DNA of 56,897 nt from Halalkalibacterium ligniniphilum. GTDB lineage: Bacteria > Bacillota > Bacilli > Bacillales > Bacillaceae_D. Below are positions 24,056-33,005 of the stretch, one piece after another. A program made the translations under genes and the position numbers. Location: NCBI RefSeq assembly GCF_000334155.1, contig NZ_ANNK01000152.1:1-56897 (forward strand), read 5' to 3'. How positions within the stretch are numbered: position 1 is the first letter of the stretch; each line of letters begins with the position of its first letter. Under the pieces are notes generated by a model that did not search any database, was not told the origin of the DNA, and was given only the letters and a program-made list of their open reading frames with translations.

Positions 24056-25124
24056 AGGGTTGCATAAATACTTTGGAGATTTTCATGCCATAAAGGGGGT
24101 GGATTTTCAGATAAAAGAAGGGAATTTGGTAGGGCTTTTAGGACCGAGCGGAGGCGGGAAAACCTCGATTTTAAGAATGTTAGCCGGATTAGAGCATCCA
24201 ACTGAAGGTGACATTTACCTAGACCATAAGTTAGCTAATGATTTACCTACTCAAAAAAGAGAAATTGGTTTTGTGTTTCAAAATTATGCTTTATTTAAAC
24301 ATATGACTGTATTTGAAAATGTCGCATATGGCTTAAGGGTCAAGAAGGCCAAGAAGGAGGAGATTGATCAATCCGTACACGAGTTGCTTCGTTTAATGGG
24401 ATTAGCAGGAACAGAAAAAAAGTACCCACACCAATTATCTGGTGGTCAGAAACAACGAGTTGCTTTTGCTAGAGCGTTAGCCCCTAGACCACGGTTGCTG
24501 TTGTTAGATGAACCCTTTGCTGCAATTGATGCAAAAGTAAGGAAAGAGCTAAGAGTTTGGCTTCGTAATGTAATAACGGAGTTCGGAATTACGACGATAT
24601 TTGTGACGCATGACCAAGATGAAGCCGTGGAAGTGGCTGATGAAATCCTTATTATTAACCAAGGGAAAGTAGAGCAACAAGGTGCTCCTTGGGATATCTA
24701 CCATCACCCATCATCCGTCTTTGTCGCAGGATTTATTGGGGAATCCACTATTGTAGAGAAACCTACTACACTCGTTGGATTTGATCGACTTGCTCTTCTT
24801 CAGCAGCAAGAAGATTCGCTGCACCAACATACCATCTTTATTCGACCGGAGTGGATTGAAGTAAGACCAAGCGAGGTAACTGTGAATAAATTTGCAGGGC
24901 AATCAGGTGTGGTCAAACATCTTCATTTTCGAGGCGATTCATGGTACGTAGAAGTGACTGTTGGTGACTTAGATTTGGTCACGTATTCTAGTATTCAAGA
25001 AAAGCAATTTCAAATTGGAGAGGAAGTCAATGTTCTTATTCATCAACTATCCATATTTACAAATACAGGTAATGAGATACTGGAAAATGAATTGAAGGAT
25101 ACCCCATTACCTTATCATATATAA
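24039..25124 (+). CDS. cysA: Sulfate ABC transporter ATP-binding protein CysA
   Basis: 361-residue ATPase. Walker A is GPSGGGKTS (about residues 34-42), the Q-loop is FVFQNYALF, the signature is LSGGQKQRVAFARAL, Walker B is LLLLDEPFAAID, and the H-loop is FVTHDQDEA. The C-terminal regulatory TOBE-like part follows residue 240 (FIRPEWIEVRP). Length matches CysA rather than short amino-acid ATPases. The start overlaps cysW by 17 bp; RBS AGGAGG is 24030-24035 region. Confidence 0.93.
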   Translation: MDIQVKGLHKYFGDFHAIKGVDFQIKEGNLVGLLGPSGGGKTSILRMLAGLEHPTEGDIYLDHKLANDLPTQKREIGFVFQNYALFKHMTVFENVAYGLRVKKAKKEEIDQSVHELLRLMGLAGTEKKYPHQLSGGQKQRVAFARALAPRPRLLLLDEPFAAIDAKVRKELRVWLRNVITEFGITTIFVTHDQDEAVEVADEILIINQGKVEQQGAPWDIYHHPSSVFVAGFIGESTIVEKPTTLVGFDRLALLQQQEDSLHQHTIFIRPEWIEVRPSEVTVNKFAGQSGVVKHLHFRGDSWYVEVTVGDLDLVTYSSIQEKQFQIGEEVNVLIHQLSIFTNTGNEILENELKDTPLPYHI

Positions 25125-25148
25125 AATTAAAAAAGGGGAGTTGGAAAA

Positions 25149-26234
25149 ATGGTTAGAAAAAAAGGTGTTTTAGTTCTTATTATTTCAATTCTAGTTTCTT
25201 TATTAGTTGCATGCGGTGTAACAAATTCATCAGCAGGTGACTCTGAAGGAGATCAAAACAGTGAACCGGTGAATAGTGAAAAAACAAGCGAACCCCAAGA
25301 CCCAATTACGTTAACAATTGGTGCATACACGGTACCAAAAGAAGCCGTTCAAGAAATTATCCCTTTGTTCCAGGAATACTGGAAAGAGGAAAAGGGTCAA
25401 ACAGTAACATTTACAGAATCATACGATGCTTCTGGATCTCAAACACGTGCTATCTTAGAAGGATTTGAAGCAGATATTGCCTTATTATCACTAGAGGGTG
25501 ACATTGAAAAATTAGTTGAGGCGAATCTAATAACGCACGATTGGAAAAGTAAGCCATTTGAAGGTATGATTACCGGCTCGGTGGTCGCGTTAGGAGTCAG
25601 AGAAGGGAACCCGAAAAATATTCAAGACTGGTCAGATCTTACGAAAGAAGGTGTAGAGGTCCTCATTCCGAATCCGAAAACGTCTGGAGGGGCTCAGTGG
25701 GATGTGAACGCCATCTATGGTGCGGGATTGAAGATATCTGAGGAAGAAGGAGGGCAAAATCCAAACCAAGCAAAAGAGTTCCTAAGCCAAGTCTATAAAA
25801 ATGTAAAAACGCTTGATAAAAGTGGAAGAGCGTCTATGACGACATTCGAAAAGGGCATTGGTGATGTCATTGTTACGTATGAAAATGAGTTACTAGCAAG
25901 AAATTTAGCTGGTGAGAATTATGAAATCATTGTTCCTAAGTATACAATTGACATTCGAAATCCTGCAGCCGTTATTGATAAGAACGTAGATGCTCATGGA
26001 GTACGAGAAGCGGCAGAAGCATTTGTTGATTTCCTGTGGACGCCTGAAGCTCAAACGATTTTTGCTCAAAAGGGATTCCGTGCTGTCGAACCTAATATTG
26101 CTTCAGAATTTGCTGATCAATATAAAACACCAGAAGGTTTATTCGGGATTGACTATTTAGGTGGATGGAGTCAAGTAAGTGAAACGATTTATGCGGATGG
26201 AGCGATCTGGGATCAAGTCTTATCGGGGGAATAA
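25149..26234 (+). CDS. sbp: Sulfate-binding lipoprotein (Sbp)
   Basis: 361-residue extracellular binding protein anchored by lipid: signal peptide and lipobox SLLVACG with Cys22, then a Ser/Glu-rich linker. The mature domain has the sulfate-binding-family motifs FTESYDASGSQTRAILEG (anion-binding Ser/Gly loop), ADIALLSLEGD, IPNPKTSGGAQWD and VIVTYENELLA. It is the last gene of the cysTWA-sbp set, with RBS AAGGGGAG. Placing the binding protein last and as a lipoprotein is normal for Gram-positive bacteria. Confidence 0.92.
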   Translation: MVRKKGVLVLIISILVSLLVACGVTNSSAGDSEGDQNSEPVNSEKTSEPQDPITLTIGAYTVPKEAVQEIIPLFQEYWKEEKGQTVTFTESYDASGSQTRAILEGFEADIALLSLEGDIEKLVEANLITHDWKSKPFEGMITGSVVALGVREGNPKNIQDWSDLTKEGVEVLIPNPKTSGGAQWDVNAIYGAGLKISEEEGGQNPNQAKEFLSQVYKNVKTLDKSGRASMTTFEKGIGDVIVTYENELLARNLAGENYEIIVPKYTIDIRNPAAVIDKNVDAHGVREAAEAFVDFLWTPEAQTIFAQKGFRAVEPNIASEFADQYKTPEGLFGIDYLGGWSQVSETIYADGAIWDQVLSGE

Positions 26235-26319
26235 GTGTTTTATTTTTACCTTAATTCATAGTTAGCAAATGGGTTTTATGCGGTATTGTAATAGTATCAT
26301 ATATTTTGTAGGTGTTTCT

Positions 26320-27431
26320 ATGAATCTGGAAATTGTCGTTGTTCTCACAGTGGTTTTAATTATATTGGTATGTCTTATAACAGAGATTGCTAAACTGGCT
26401 TTTATTGTGTTTTGTGCTTTGGCAGTGTTAATTTTAACGGGGATTCTAACGCCTTCAGATGCGTTAAAAGGGTTTTCTAATGAAGGTATGCTCACAGTGG
26501 CTCTGCTTTTTATCGTGGCAGGAGCTGTTCAGCAAAGTGGTGTACTAATTATTTCGCGAGCCCTTGGTTCTGGTAACAATCTTAAACGTTCTCTATTTCA
26601 GATGATGTTGCCTATTTCAGCCATGTCAGCTTTTTTTAAATAACACGCCTATGGTTGTGATGTTTACACCTGTTGTTCGGAAATGGTGTCAAGATCGAAA
26701 TCTTTCACCGTCTAAATTTCTCATTCCTCTGTCTTTAGCTACCATTTTTGGTGGTAGCTTAACGCTCATTGAAACATCAACTAATATGGTCATTCACGGT
26801 TTCATGATTGAACAAGGAATGAGTGGTTTTTCGATGTTCCAATTGGCGATTGTCTGTTTACCTACCTGTTTGATAGGGATAATCTACATGGGTACAATTG
26901 GTTATCGCCATTTACCATCAAGGAAGAGTTCTCGTGAAACATTTAACGAAAACACACGAGAGTATCTAGCTGAGGTAGTGGTAGAGAATTGGTAAAACCA
27001 ATGAAGAAGCGGGTTTAAGAAATTTACAAGGGCTGTATCTTATTGCTGTCCTAAGTAACGATGAACGTGTTGGACCAGTCCCATCTTATTACAAATTGAA
27101 AGAAGGAGATCAACTTCTCTTTACGGGAGTGCTCTCAACGATTGTTGAGGTAAGATGCAATTTGATGTGTTGTTATTGATTGCTTGCTCGATTGGAATTG
27201 GTATTGCCTTAGAACAAACTGGGGCCGCAGCGTTAATTGCCAATCATTGTAACAATAACTCAATTTGCTGGTGTCTTTGGAGCAATCTTAGCAGTCTATT
27301 TGTTAACCACGGTGTTTACAGAAATTATTACAAATAATGCTGCAGCTGTGCTGATGTTTCCAATATCACTAGCCATTGCTGAACAGTTAAATGTCGATCC
27401 TATGATCATTTCTTATTTTGTTTGGATTTAA
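26320..27431 (+). pseudogene. SLC13/DASS-type anion permease with RCK domain, broken
   Basis: ATG 26320 begins MNLEIVVVLTVVLIILVCLI and reads as an SLC13-family permease (FIVFCALAVLILTGILTPSD, FSNEGMLTVALLFIVAGAV). A one-base insertion after a T run at about 26632-26640 shifts NNTPMVVMFTPVVRKW into another frame. Further breaks separate an RCK/TrkA_C-like piece (NLQGLYLIAVLSNDERVGPV) and the closing helices (FTEIITNNAAAVLMFP), which stop at 27431 before the true end. It lies between sulfate and sulfonate genes, and relatives with RCK insertions include sulfate permeases, so it was probably a second sulfate uptake route now lost. Confidence 0.8.
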
Positions 27432-27458
27432 TATGATTTGAGTTCATCGGTCAACCGA

Positions 27459-27503
27459 AAACTCTTATTCTACAGTCTTAATCTGTAGGGTAAGAGTTTT
27501 TTT
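27459..27503 (+). terminator. Terminator upstream of the sulfonate operon
   Basis: Stem AAACTCTTATTCTACAG / CTGTAGGGTAAGAGTTT (15 pairs with a 2x2 mismatch) and then TTTTTT. It separates the decayed permease from ssuE. Confidence 0.88.
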
Positions 27504-27529
27504 ATTGAAAAAAATAAGGGGGGGTTTTC

Positions 27530-28087
27530 ATGAGTCGAATTCTGATTGTATCAGGAAGTCCTAACAAGACCTCGCGACTAAGAGGCCTAAATGAGTATGC
27601 ATTTCAATACTTACTAGAAAAAGGATTTAGCATTTCTATTTTGGACGTCATTGATATTCCAGCAGAAAATCTTGTTCTAGCTCAATTTGATAGTGAAGCA
27701 GTGAAAAGCGCAACACAAAAAGTAGAGGAAGCTGATGCAATTATTTTTACTATTTTTACTAGCCAAGTCTATAAAGCTTCTTACACAGGGGTACTAAAGA
27801 CTTTTCTAGATTTATTACCTCAACGTGGTTTAGAAGACAAAGTTGTACTTCCGTTCGTTCTTGGAGGGACATTAGCACATTTCCTTACTATTCAATATTC
27901 GTTCCATCCTGTTTTTTCAACGCTTGCTGCTGAACATATCCTTCAAGGTATCTACGTCTTAGATTCCGATATTGTCTGGAATGATAACGGGACTTTAGAT
28001 ATTGAGGACACCTCTCAATTACGTATTCACAAGGCACTTGATCAACTGAGTGGTGTCTTAGCTTCATTACCAATTGATCAGAAATAG
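27530..28087 (+). CDS. ssuE: NADPH-dependent FMN reductase (SsuE-like)
   Basis: 185-residue flavodoxin-fold reductase: N-terminal FMN phosphate loop SGSPNKTSRLRG (residues 8-19) and EADAIIFTIFTSQVYKASYTG, matching the SsuE/MsuE family (active-site SPxYxxSYTG-like). It supplies FMNH2 to the monooxygenase SsuD encoded two genes downstream. RBS GGGGGGG precedes ATG 27530. First gene of the ssuE-A-D-C-B set, preceded by a terminator, so a promoter should lie between 27503 and 27530 or within the terminator region; none was clear. Confidence 0.87.
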   Translation: MSRILIVSGSPNKTSRLRGLNEYAFQYLLEKGFSISILDVIDIPAENLVLAQFDSEAVKSATQKVEEADAIIFTIFTSQVYKASYTGVLKTFLDLLPQRGLEDKVVLPFVLGGTLAHFLTIQYSFHPVFSTLAAEHILQGIYVLDSDIVWNDNGTLDIEDTSQLRIHKALDQLSGVLASLPIDQK

Positions 28088-28131
28088 GTTGTAATATGTG
28101 TTTTTAGATTCTAGTCAATGGAGGGATTTTA

Positions 28132-29139
28132 ATGAAAAAATGGTCACGTAAATTGGGTGTAGGTATATGTCTCATCTTTTTAATGGTAGCAATCTTAGCT
28201 GGGTGTGTAACTGAACAGTCTACAACTCAGTCACAAGACACAGCAGATGCTACTTCCGCTCATTCGGACATGAAAGAAGTGAATATAGGCTATCAAAAGT
28301 TTGGTACATTAAACATCTTGAAAGCAGAAGAGACGTTAGACCAACGATTAGAAGAATTAGGGATAAAGATTAATTGGGTTGAGTTTCCTGCTGGTCCACA
28401 GTTATTAGAAGCTCTAAATGTTGGCAGTATTGATTTTGGTCACACTGGGGAAGCGCCACCTATTTTTGCTCAAGCCGCTGGAGCACCTATTGTCTATATA
28501 GCAAATGGTCCAGCATCACCAAAAGGGGAAGCGATTCTAGTTCATAAGGATTCCCCTATTCAAACGATTGAAGATTTAAAAGGAAAGAAGGTTGTATTAA
28601 ATAGAGGGTCAAATGTCCATTATCTACTGGTTAAAGCTTTAGAAGAGGCTGGATTGGCGCTGAATGATATTGAAGTTATCTATCTTCCACCTGCGGATGC
28701 TCGAATTGCCTTTAATAGAGGTGACGTCGATGCTTGGGTCATTTGGGATCCTTTCTTCGCTTCGGCTGAAGTGGAGCTTGAAGCAAAGATTTTGAAAGAT
28801 GGTGAAGGCTTGGTGGCAAATCGTGAATTTTTCTTATCAGAAAGAAGTTTTGCCGAAGCGAACGACGACATTCTCTCCATTATTTTAGAAGAATTAGATA
28901 CCGTCGATCTATGGGTGTCGAATAACATTGAAGAAGCTGCAGAGTTTCTATCACCAGAAGTTAATATTGACGCGCCTGTGTTACAACGTGTATTGAACAG
29001 AAGGAATTTTGGTGTTGAGCGTGTCACAGAATCTGTTCTTAGCGATCAGCAATCTATTGGCGACACGTTTTATCAACTTGAGTTAATTCCAACTGAAATT
29101 AATATTGATGATGTCACTTTAAAGGAGGAGAACGAATGA
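28132..29139 (+). CDS. ssuA: Aliphatic sulfonate-binding lipoprotein SsuA
   Basis: 335 residues with a signal peptide and lipobox ILAGC (Cys about residue 25). The mature part is the NMT1/SsuA periplasmic-binding fold: [60 protein letters not shown] and [15 protein letters not shown], all typical of SsuA. It overlaps ssuD by 4 bp (ATGA), implying coupled translation. It captures alkanesulfonates for SsuBC. Confidence 0.92.
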   Translation: MKKWSRKLGVGICLIFLMVAILAGCVTEQSTTQSQDTADATSAHSDMKEVNIGYQKFGTLNILKAEETLDQRLEELGIKINWVEFPAGPQLLEALNVGSIDFGHTGEAPPIFAQAAGAPIVYIANGPASPKGEAILVHKDSPIQTIEDLKGKKVVLNRGSNVHYLLVKALEEAGLALNDIEVIYLPPADARIAFNRGDVDAWVIWDPFFASAEVELEAKILKDGEGLVANREFFLSERSFAEANDDILSIILEELDTVDLWVSNNIEEAAEFLSPEVNIDAPVLQRVLNRRNFGVERVTESVLSDQQSIGDTFYQLELIPTEINIDDVTLKEENE

Positions 29140-30245
29140 ATATTTTATGGTTTATTCCGACACATGGGGATGGACGGTACCTAGGTTCCACAAAAGGGGG
29201 GAGACCTGTCACTTTCTCATACCTTAAACAAATAGCTCAGGCTGTTGATAACTTAGGATATTATGGAGCACTATTACCTACTGGCGTGAGTTGTGAAGAT
29301 GCATGGGTGACTGCTTCTTCCTTGCTATCAGTCACGGATAGAATGAAATTTTTAGTTGCTGTTCGTCCAGGATTAATGTCACCCTCTGTTGCGGCGAGAA
29401 TGGCATCTACAATGGATCGATTATCTAATGGAAGATTATTAATCAATGTGGTTACAGGTGGAGATCCTGTGGAGTTAGCTGGGGATGGGTTACACCTAAG
29501 TCATAGCGAACGCTACGAGTTAACGGATGAATTTCTTGAAGTGTGGCGTGCTGTGATGGGAGGAGAACCTGTTAATTTTGAAGGGAAACATTTTTCTATT
29601 AAGGAAAGCCGAATTGGCTATCCACCTATTCAAAAACCGTACCCACCATTATATATAGGAGGATCATCAGATGCTGCGATAGAAGTGACAGCAAAGCATA
29701 TTGATGTATTCTTAACATGGGGAGAGCCTCCTTCTCAAGTGGCTGAGAAAATTGCTAAAGTTAAAGAAGTAGCCCAAAAGACAGGTAGAACAGTGCGCTT
29801 TGGCATTAGGCTTCATGTCATAGTTAGGGAAACAGAAGAAGAGGCTTGGACAGAAGCAGAGAACCTTATTAGCCAACTAACTGATAGTGATATTGCAGCG
29901 GCGCAAAAAGTTTTTCAGCGTTTTGATTCAGTCGGACAGCGAAGAATGACTGAGCTAAACAATGGTTCGCGAGAAAGTCTAGAGATTAGTCCTAATCTAT
30001 GGGCAGGAGTGGGACTTGTTCGTGGGGGGGCAGGAACAGCCTTGGTCGGAAGCGCTCATTCGGTAGCCGAGAGAATACGTGAATACGAGAGTCTTGGTAT
30101 TGATACATTTATTTTATCTGGTTATCCGCATTTGGAAGAGGCGTACCGCGTAGCAGAGCTGTTATTCCCTTTATTAAATATTGGTCCAAAGGAAGAGTCA
30201 GGCAAGCAATGGCTTAGTCCATTTGGTGGGGTTTCAGCCAGGTAA
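29136..30245 (+). CDS. ssuD: FMNH2-dependent alkanesulfonate monooxygenase SsuD
   Basis: 369-residue luciferase-like TIM-barrel enzyme that cleaves alkanesulfonates to sulfite plus aldehyde. Motifs are [12 protein letters not shown] at the N-terminus, [39 protein letters not shown], the flexible-loop neighbourhood [12 protein letters not shown], and [19 protein letters not shown] near the end. Length is standard. It overlaps ssuA by 4 bp and lies 21 bp before ssuC. The sulfite produced would enter cysteine synthesis, linking it to the sulfate operon 7 kb upstream. Confidence 0.93.
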   Translation: MNILWFIPTHGDGRYLGSTKGGRPVTFSYLKQIAQAVDNLGYYGALLPTGVSCEDAWVTASSLLSVTDRMKFLVAVRPGLMSPSVAARMASTMDRLSNGRLLINVVTGGDPVELAGDGLHLSHSERYELTDEFLEVWRAVMGGEPVNFEGKHFSIKESRIGYPPIQKPYPPLYIGGSSDAAIEVTAKHIDVFLTWGEPPSQVAEKIAKVKEVAQKTGRTVRFGIRLHVIVRETEEEAWTEAENLISQLTDSDIAAAQKVFQRFDSVGQRRMTELNNGSRESLEISPNLWAGVGLVRGGAGTALVGSAHSVAERIREYESLGIDTFILSGYPHLEEAYRVAELLFPLLNIGPKEESGKQWLSPFGGVSAR

Positions 30246-30266
30246 AAGATGTTAAGGAGGGAGAGA

Positions 30267-31034
30267 ATGTTACGAAAACTAGTGAATAGAATCGTGCCAT
30301 GGGCATTGCCTATTTTATTAATTATTACATGGCAATTGTTTTCAATGTTAGGGCTACTATCAAATCGTTTTTTACCAGCACCAAGCGATATTAGTATAGC
30401 TTTCGTTAATTTATTATCTAATGGTGAGTTGTTTGAACATATATTGATTAGCACTCAAAGAGCCTTTTTAGGTCTTCTCATTGGAGGTGTGATCGGATTA
30501 CTGTTCGGTATACTGAACGGGGTATCGAAATTATCTGAAATACTTTTTGATTCATCTTTACAAATGATTCGAAATATCCCTCATCTCTCTCTTATTCCAC
30601 TAGTCATTTTATGGTTTGGAATAGGAGAAGAAGGGAAGATTTTTTTAATTGCATTAGGTGTGTTGTTTCCAATTTACCTTAATACGTACCATGGGATTCG
30701 CTCTGTAGACCCCGAACTAATTGAAATGGGGAAAAGTTATCAGCTGAATCGAATCCAACTCTTCTTCCATGTTATTCTTCCTGGTGCATTGTCTTCAATA
30801 TTAGTGGGACTCCGATTTGGTCTAGGCATCATGTGGGTAACACTCATTGTTGCCGAAACGATTTCTGCTAGTTCGGGCATTGGTTTTTTAGCAATGGATG
30901 CAAGGGAGTTTATGCGTTTAGATGTTGTTGTTCTAAGCATTATTTTATATGCTCTATTGGGTAAATTGTCAGATTGGATGGCGAAAGTCTTAGAATACCG
31001 TTTTTTAAGATGGAACCGGAATTATCAAAAGTAG
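30267..31034 (+). CDS. ssuC: Sulfonate ABC transporter permease SsuC
   Basis: 255 residues, about six membrane helices, with the conserved EAA loop MGKSYQLNRIQLFFHVILPG and the SsuC/TauC motifs FLPAPSDIS and LRFGLGIMWVTLIVAETISA. An in-frame ATG at 30249 exists, but the AAGGAGG box lies between the two, so ATG 30267 (spacing 8) is the better start. Fourth gene of the ssu set; 12 bp before ssuB. Confidence 0.92.
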   Translation: MLRKLVNRIVPWALPILLIITWQLFSMLGLLSNRFLPAPSDISIAFVNLLSNGELFEHILISTQRAFLGLLIGGVIGLLFGILNGVSKLSEILFDSSLQMIRNIPHLSLIPLVILWFGIGEEGKIFLIALGVLFPIYLNTYHGIRSVDPELIEMGKSYQLNRIQLFFHVILPGALSSILVGLRFGLGIMWVTLIVAETISASSGIGFLAMDAREFMRLDVVVLSIILYALLGKLSDWMAKVLEYRFLRWNRNYQK

Positions 31035-31046
31035 GAGGAAGAAGAT

Positions 31047-31805
31047 GTGAAATCTCAACAACATGTTCATATGAAAGACGTTCATAAATCATTTGGTAAT
31101 AAGTCTGTCTTAAAGGGAATGAATCTTACCATTAATAAAGGAGAGTTCATTTCAATCGTAGGGAAAAGCGGTTGCGGGAAAAGTACTCTTTTACGCTTGT
31201 TGGCAGGACTTGACAAGCCGACACTTGGAGAAGTATCTATTGGTGGTGAATCCGTCTCAAAAGGGTTTGAAGATGTTCGTATCATGTTTCAAAATGGACG
31301 TCTGCTGCCATGGAAAACTGTGGCCCAAAATGTAGCTTTGGGGTTACAAGAAAAGGCCGAAGAGAAAGCGGCGAATGCTCTTCAACAGGTATATTTATTA
31401 GATCGAAAAGATGAATGGCCATCGGTGTTATCAGGTGGTCAGCAACAACGGGTATCACTTGCTAGGGCTTTGGTTCATTCTCCGTCATTACTATTACTTG
31501 ATGAACCTTTGGGGGCATTAGATGCTTTGACAAGATTAGAAATGCAACAGTTAATTGAGGCGTTATGGCAAGAAAAGCAATTTACTGCTGTTCTTGTCAC
31601 ACATGATATTGAAGAGGCCATTGCCCTTTCTGACAAAGTCATTTTAATTGAAGAAGGTGAAATGATTCGCAGTTATCCTATAGAATTACAGAGGCCTCGA
31701 AAAAGAACCGACAAATATTTTGTAGGCATATTAGAAGAGATATTACAACGTGTGTTAGGTTATGAGAATAAGGAACTGCAGCTTCAAGTGAATGAAAGCA
31801 GATAA
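31047..31805 (+). CDS. ssuB: Sulfonate ABC transporter ATP-binding protein SsuB
   Basis: 252-residue ATPase starting at GTG 31047 with RBS AGGAGG. Walker A is GKSGCGKST, the Q-loop IMFQNGRLLPW is typical of the nitrate/sulfonate/taurine subfamily, the signature is LSGGQQQRVSLARAL, Walker B is LLLLDEPLGALDALT, and the H-loop is VTHDIEEA. It closes the operon; a strong terminator follows at 31881. Confidence 0.92.
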   Translation: MKSQQHVHMKDVHKSFGNKSVLKGMNLTINKGEFISIVGKSGCGKSTLLRLLAGLDKPTLGEVSIGGESVSKGFEDVRIMFQNGRLLPWKTVAQNVALGLQEKAEEKAANALQQVYLLDRKDEWPSVLSGGQQQRVSLARALVHSPSLLLLDEPLGALDALTRLEMQQLIEALWQEKQFTAVLVTHDIEEAIALSDKVILIEEGEMIRSYPIELQRPRKRTDKYFVGILEEILQRVLGYENKELQLQVNESR

Positions 31806-31880
31806 TGAAGCGAAGCTAGACCAACCAGCTGTAGTGCAGGAACTCGGAATTAAATTTCACTCTTTCCTTATCGACCATGC

Positions 31881-31926
31881 AAATGGAGATACAATTATTG
31901 TACTAATAATTGTATCTCCATTTTTT
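31881..31926 (+). terminator. Terminator of the ssu operon
   Basis: A perfect 18-bp stem (AAATGGAGATACAATTAT and its complement) with a 7-base loop and a T run. The longest hairpin in the window; 75 bp after ssuB. Confidence 0.95.
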
Positions 31927-31938
31927 ATTTATGTCCTT

Positions 31939-32084
31939 GAAAACCCTGCTATGCTGGGGGTTCCAGAGAGCTTCAAGCGTGGTAATAAAAAACCTCACTT
32001 CATGGTAGGATAAAGTTGGTTTCCCGACAACTTCATTAATCTGCAGAGCAAACCACCAGTTCACACTGGTGGTTTTGGTTTACT
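31939..32084 (+). mobile_element. Non-autonomous IS200-type element (left end fused to right end)
   Basis: About 146 bp. Its first ~90 bases match the left end of the IS200 element at 9579 nearly base for base: the hairpin AACCCTGCTATGCTGGGGGTT, GAGCTTC-AGCGTGGTA, then AAAAAACCTCACTTCATGGT and TAAAGTTGGTTTCCCGAC. Its last ~45 bases match the right end (GCAGAGCAAACCACCAG, TTCACACTGGTGGTTTTG). The transposase gene between them is missing. The right-end hairpin is a perfect 10-bp stem here, better than in the full element. It should be mobilisable in trans by the TnpA at 9704. Confidence 0.85.
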
Positions 32085-32157
32085 ACTGGAAATATCTAGG
32101 GTAATTGACTGGGACGGAACTAGCTATTGGAAATATGGCACACTCATTTTTGGGGTG

Positions 32158-32188
32158 TTGACTATGACGTAACGTCATGATGTAATCT
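32158..32188 (+). promoter_or_regulatory. MerR-type promoter with palindromic operator
   Basis: TTGACT (32158-32163) and TAATCT (32183-32188) are separated by 19 bp, the overlong spacer typical of MerR-controlled promoters. The spacer holds the perfect palindrome ATGACGT-A-ACGTCAT (32164-32178). It sits 35-65 bp before the merR start codon, so autoregulation of the merR-hydrolase pair is likely. Confidence 0.75.
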
Positions 32189-32222
32189 TTAAATAATAAA
32201 TGGAAAAAAGGGGGAAATATAA

Positions 32223-32975
32223 ATGGTCCAAAAAGTGTATACAGTAAAAGAGTTTGCGAGAATGACAGGTGTTACAGAACGTACTCTTCGATATTACGAC
32301 CGTCAAGGAGTTCTAACTCCATCTAGTTATACCGACAATGGATATCGTTTATATAACCTTGATGACCTATATAAAATGCAAAAAATCCTAACTATGAAGT
32401 TTCTGGGGTTTTCACTAAAAGAGATCATTCAACATCTATCTGAAGATACGTCAAGCTGTGTACGTCAAACACTAAATAACCAGAAACAACTACTTAAGGA
32501 AAAAAGAGATGAGATTGATTTTGTTATTCGAACTATTACAAAAGTTGAGGAGGTCATTCAAGATGAAAAAGTTGATAGTAACTTAATATTAACGATCATT
32601 CACTCTATTCAACATGAAAAAATGCAAAAACAATGGTTGGCAAAGCATGTATCACAACCTACTCTTGATCAAATGTTTTGGCAACACGTACCTGATAACG
32701 CTAAAGTGGCAATTGAACGAGAAGGCTTACTAATTATCAAAAAACTACAAACGTTTTTTGAACAAGGTCTTTCTCCGCACGAGGAACAGGTACAACAATC
32801 AATTAACATATTAATTGGTCTCCTAAATGATTTAATTGAACCGCAGTATATGAAAGAAATTGAAAAAATTGAGCTAGAAGATGAAATGTTGTTTCAGTTT
32901 TCATTTGTGTCAAAGGAATTTCAAAAATTTCTTGAAGTAGCAATAGAAAGATTTAATGAAGTGAAGGAAGGGTAA
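32223..32975 (+). CDS. MerR-family transcriptional regulator
   Basis: 250 residues. The N-terminal winged helix (YTVKEFARMTGVTERTLRYYDRQ, residues 6-28, here given in two parts by context) and wing (GYRLYNLDDLYKMQKI) are typical, followed by a dimerisation coiled coil (LNNQKQLLKEKRDEIDFVIR). The C-terminal half from residue 120 is helical and resembles the TipAS-type ligand domain, which usually binds a drug or peptide. RBS AAGGGGG precedes ATG 32223. The palindrome in the 19-bp promoter spacer upstream is the probable operator. The serine hydrolase gene follows 30 bp later and is the likely target. Confidence 0.9.
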   Translation: MVQKVYTVKEFARMTGVTERTLRYYDRQGVLTPSSYTDNGYRLYNLDDLYKMQKILTMKFLGFSLKEIIQHLSEDTSSCVRQTLNNQKQLLKEKRDEIDFVIRTITKVEEVIQDEKVDSNLILTIIHSIQHEKMQKQWLAKHVSQPTLDQMFWQHVPDNAKVAIEREGLLIIKKLQTFFEQGLSPHEEQVQQSINILIGLLNDLIEPQYMKEIEKIELEDEMLFQFSFVSKEFQKFLEVAIERFNEVKEG

Positions 32976-33005
32976 ACAACTATCGATTAGACGAGGAGTG
33001 TGTCT

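Noticed and set aside
31792-32013. 73-codon frame after ssuB
   Set aside because: It runs through the ssu terminator and the IS200-derived element, so it is not a gene.
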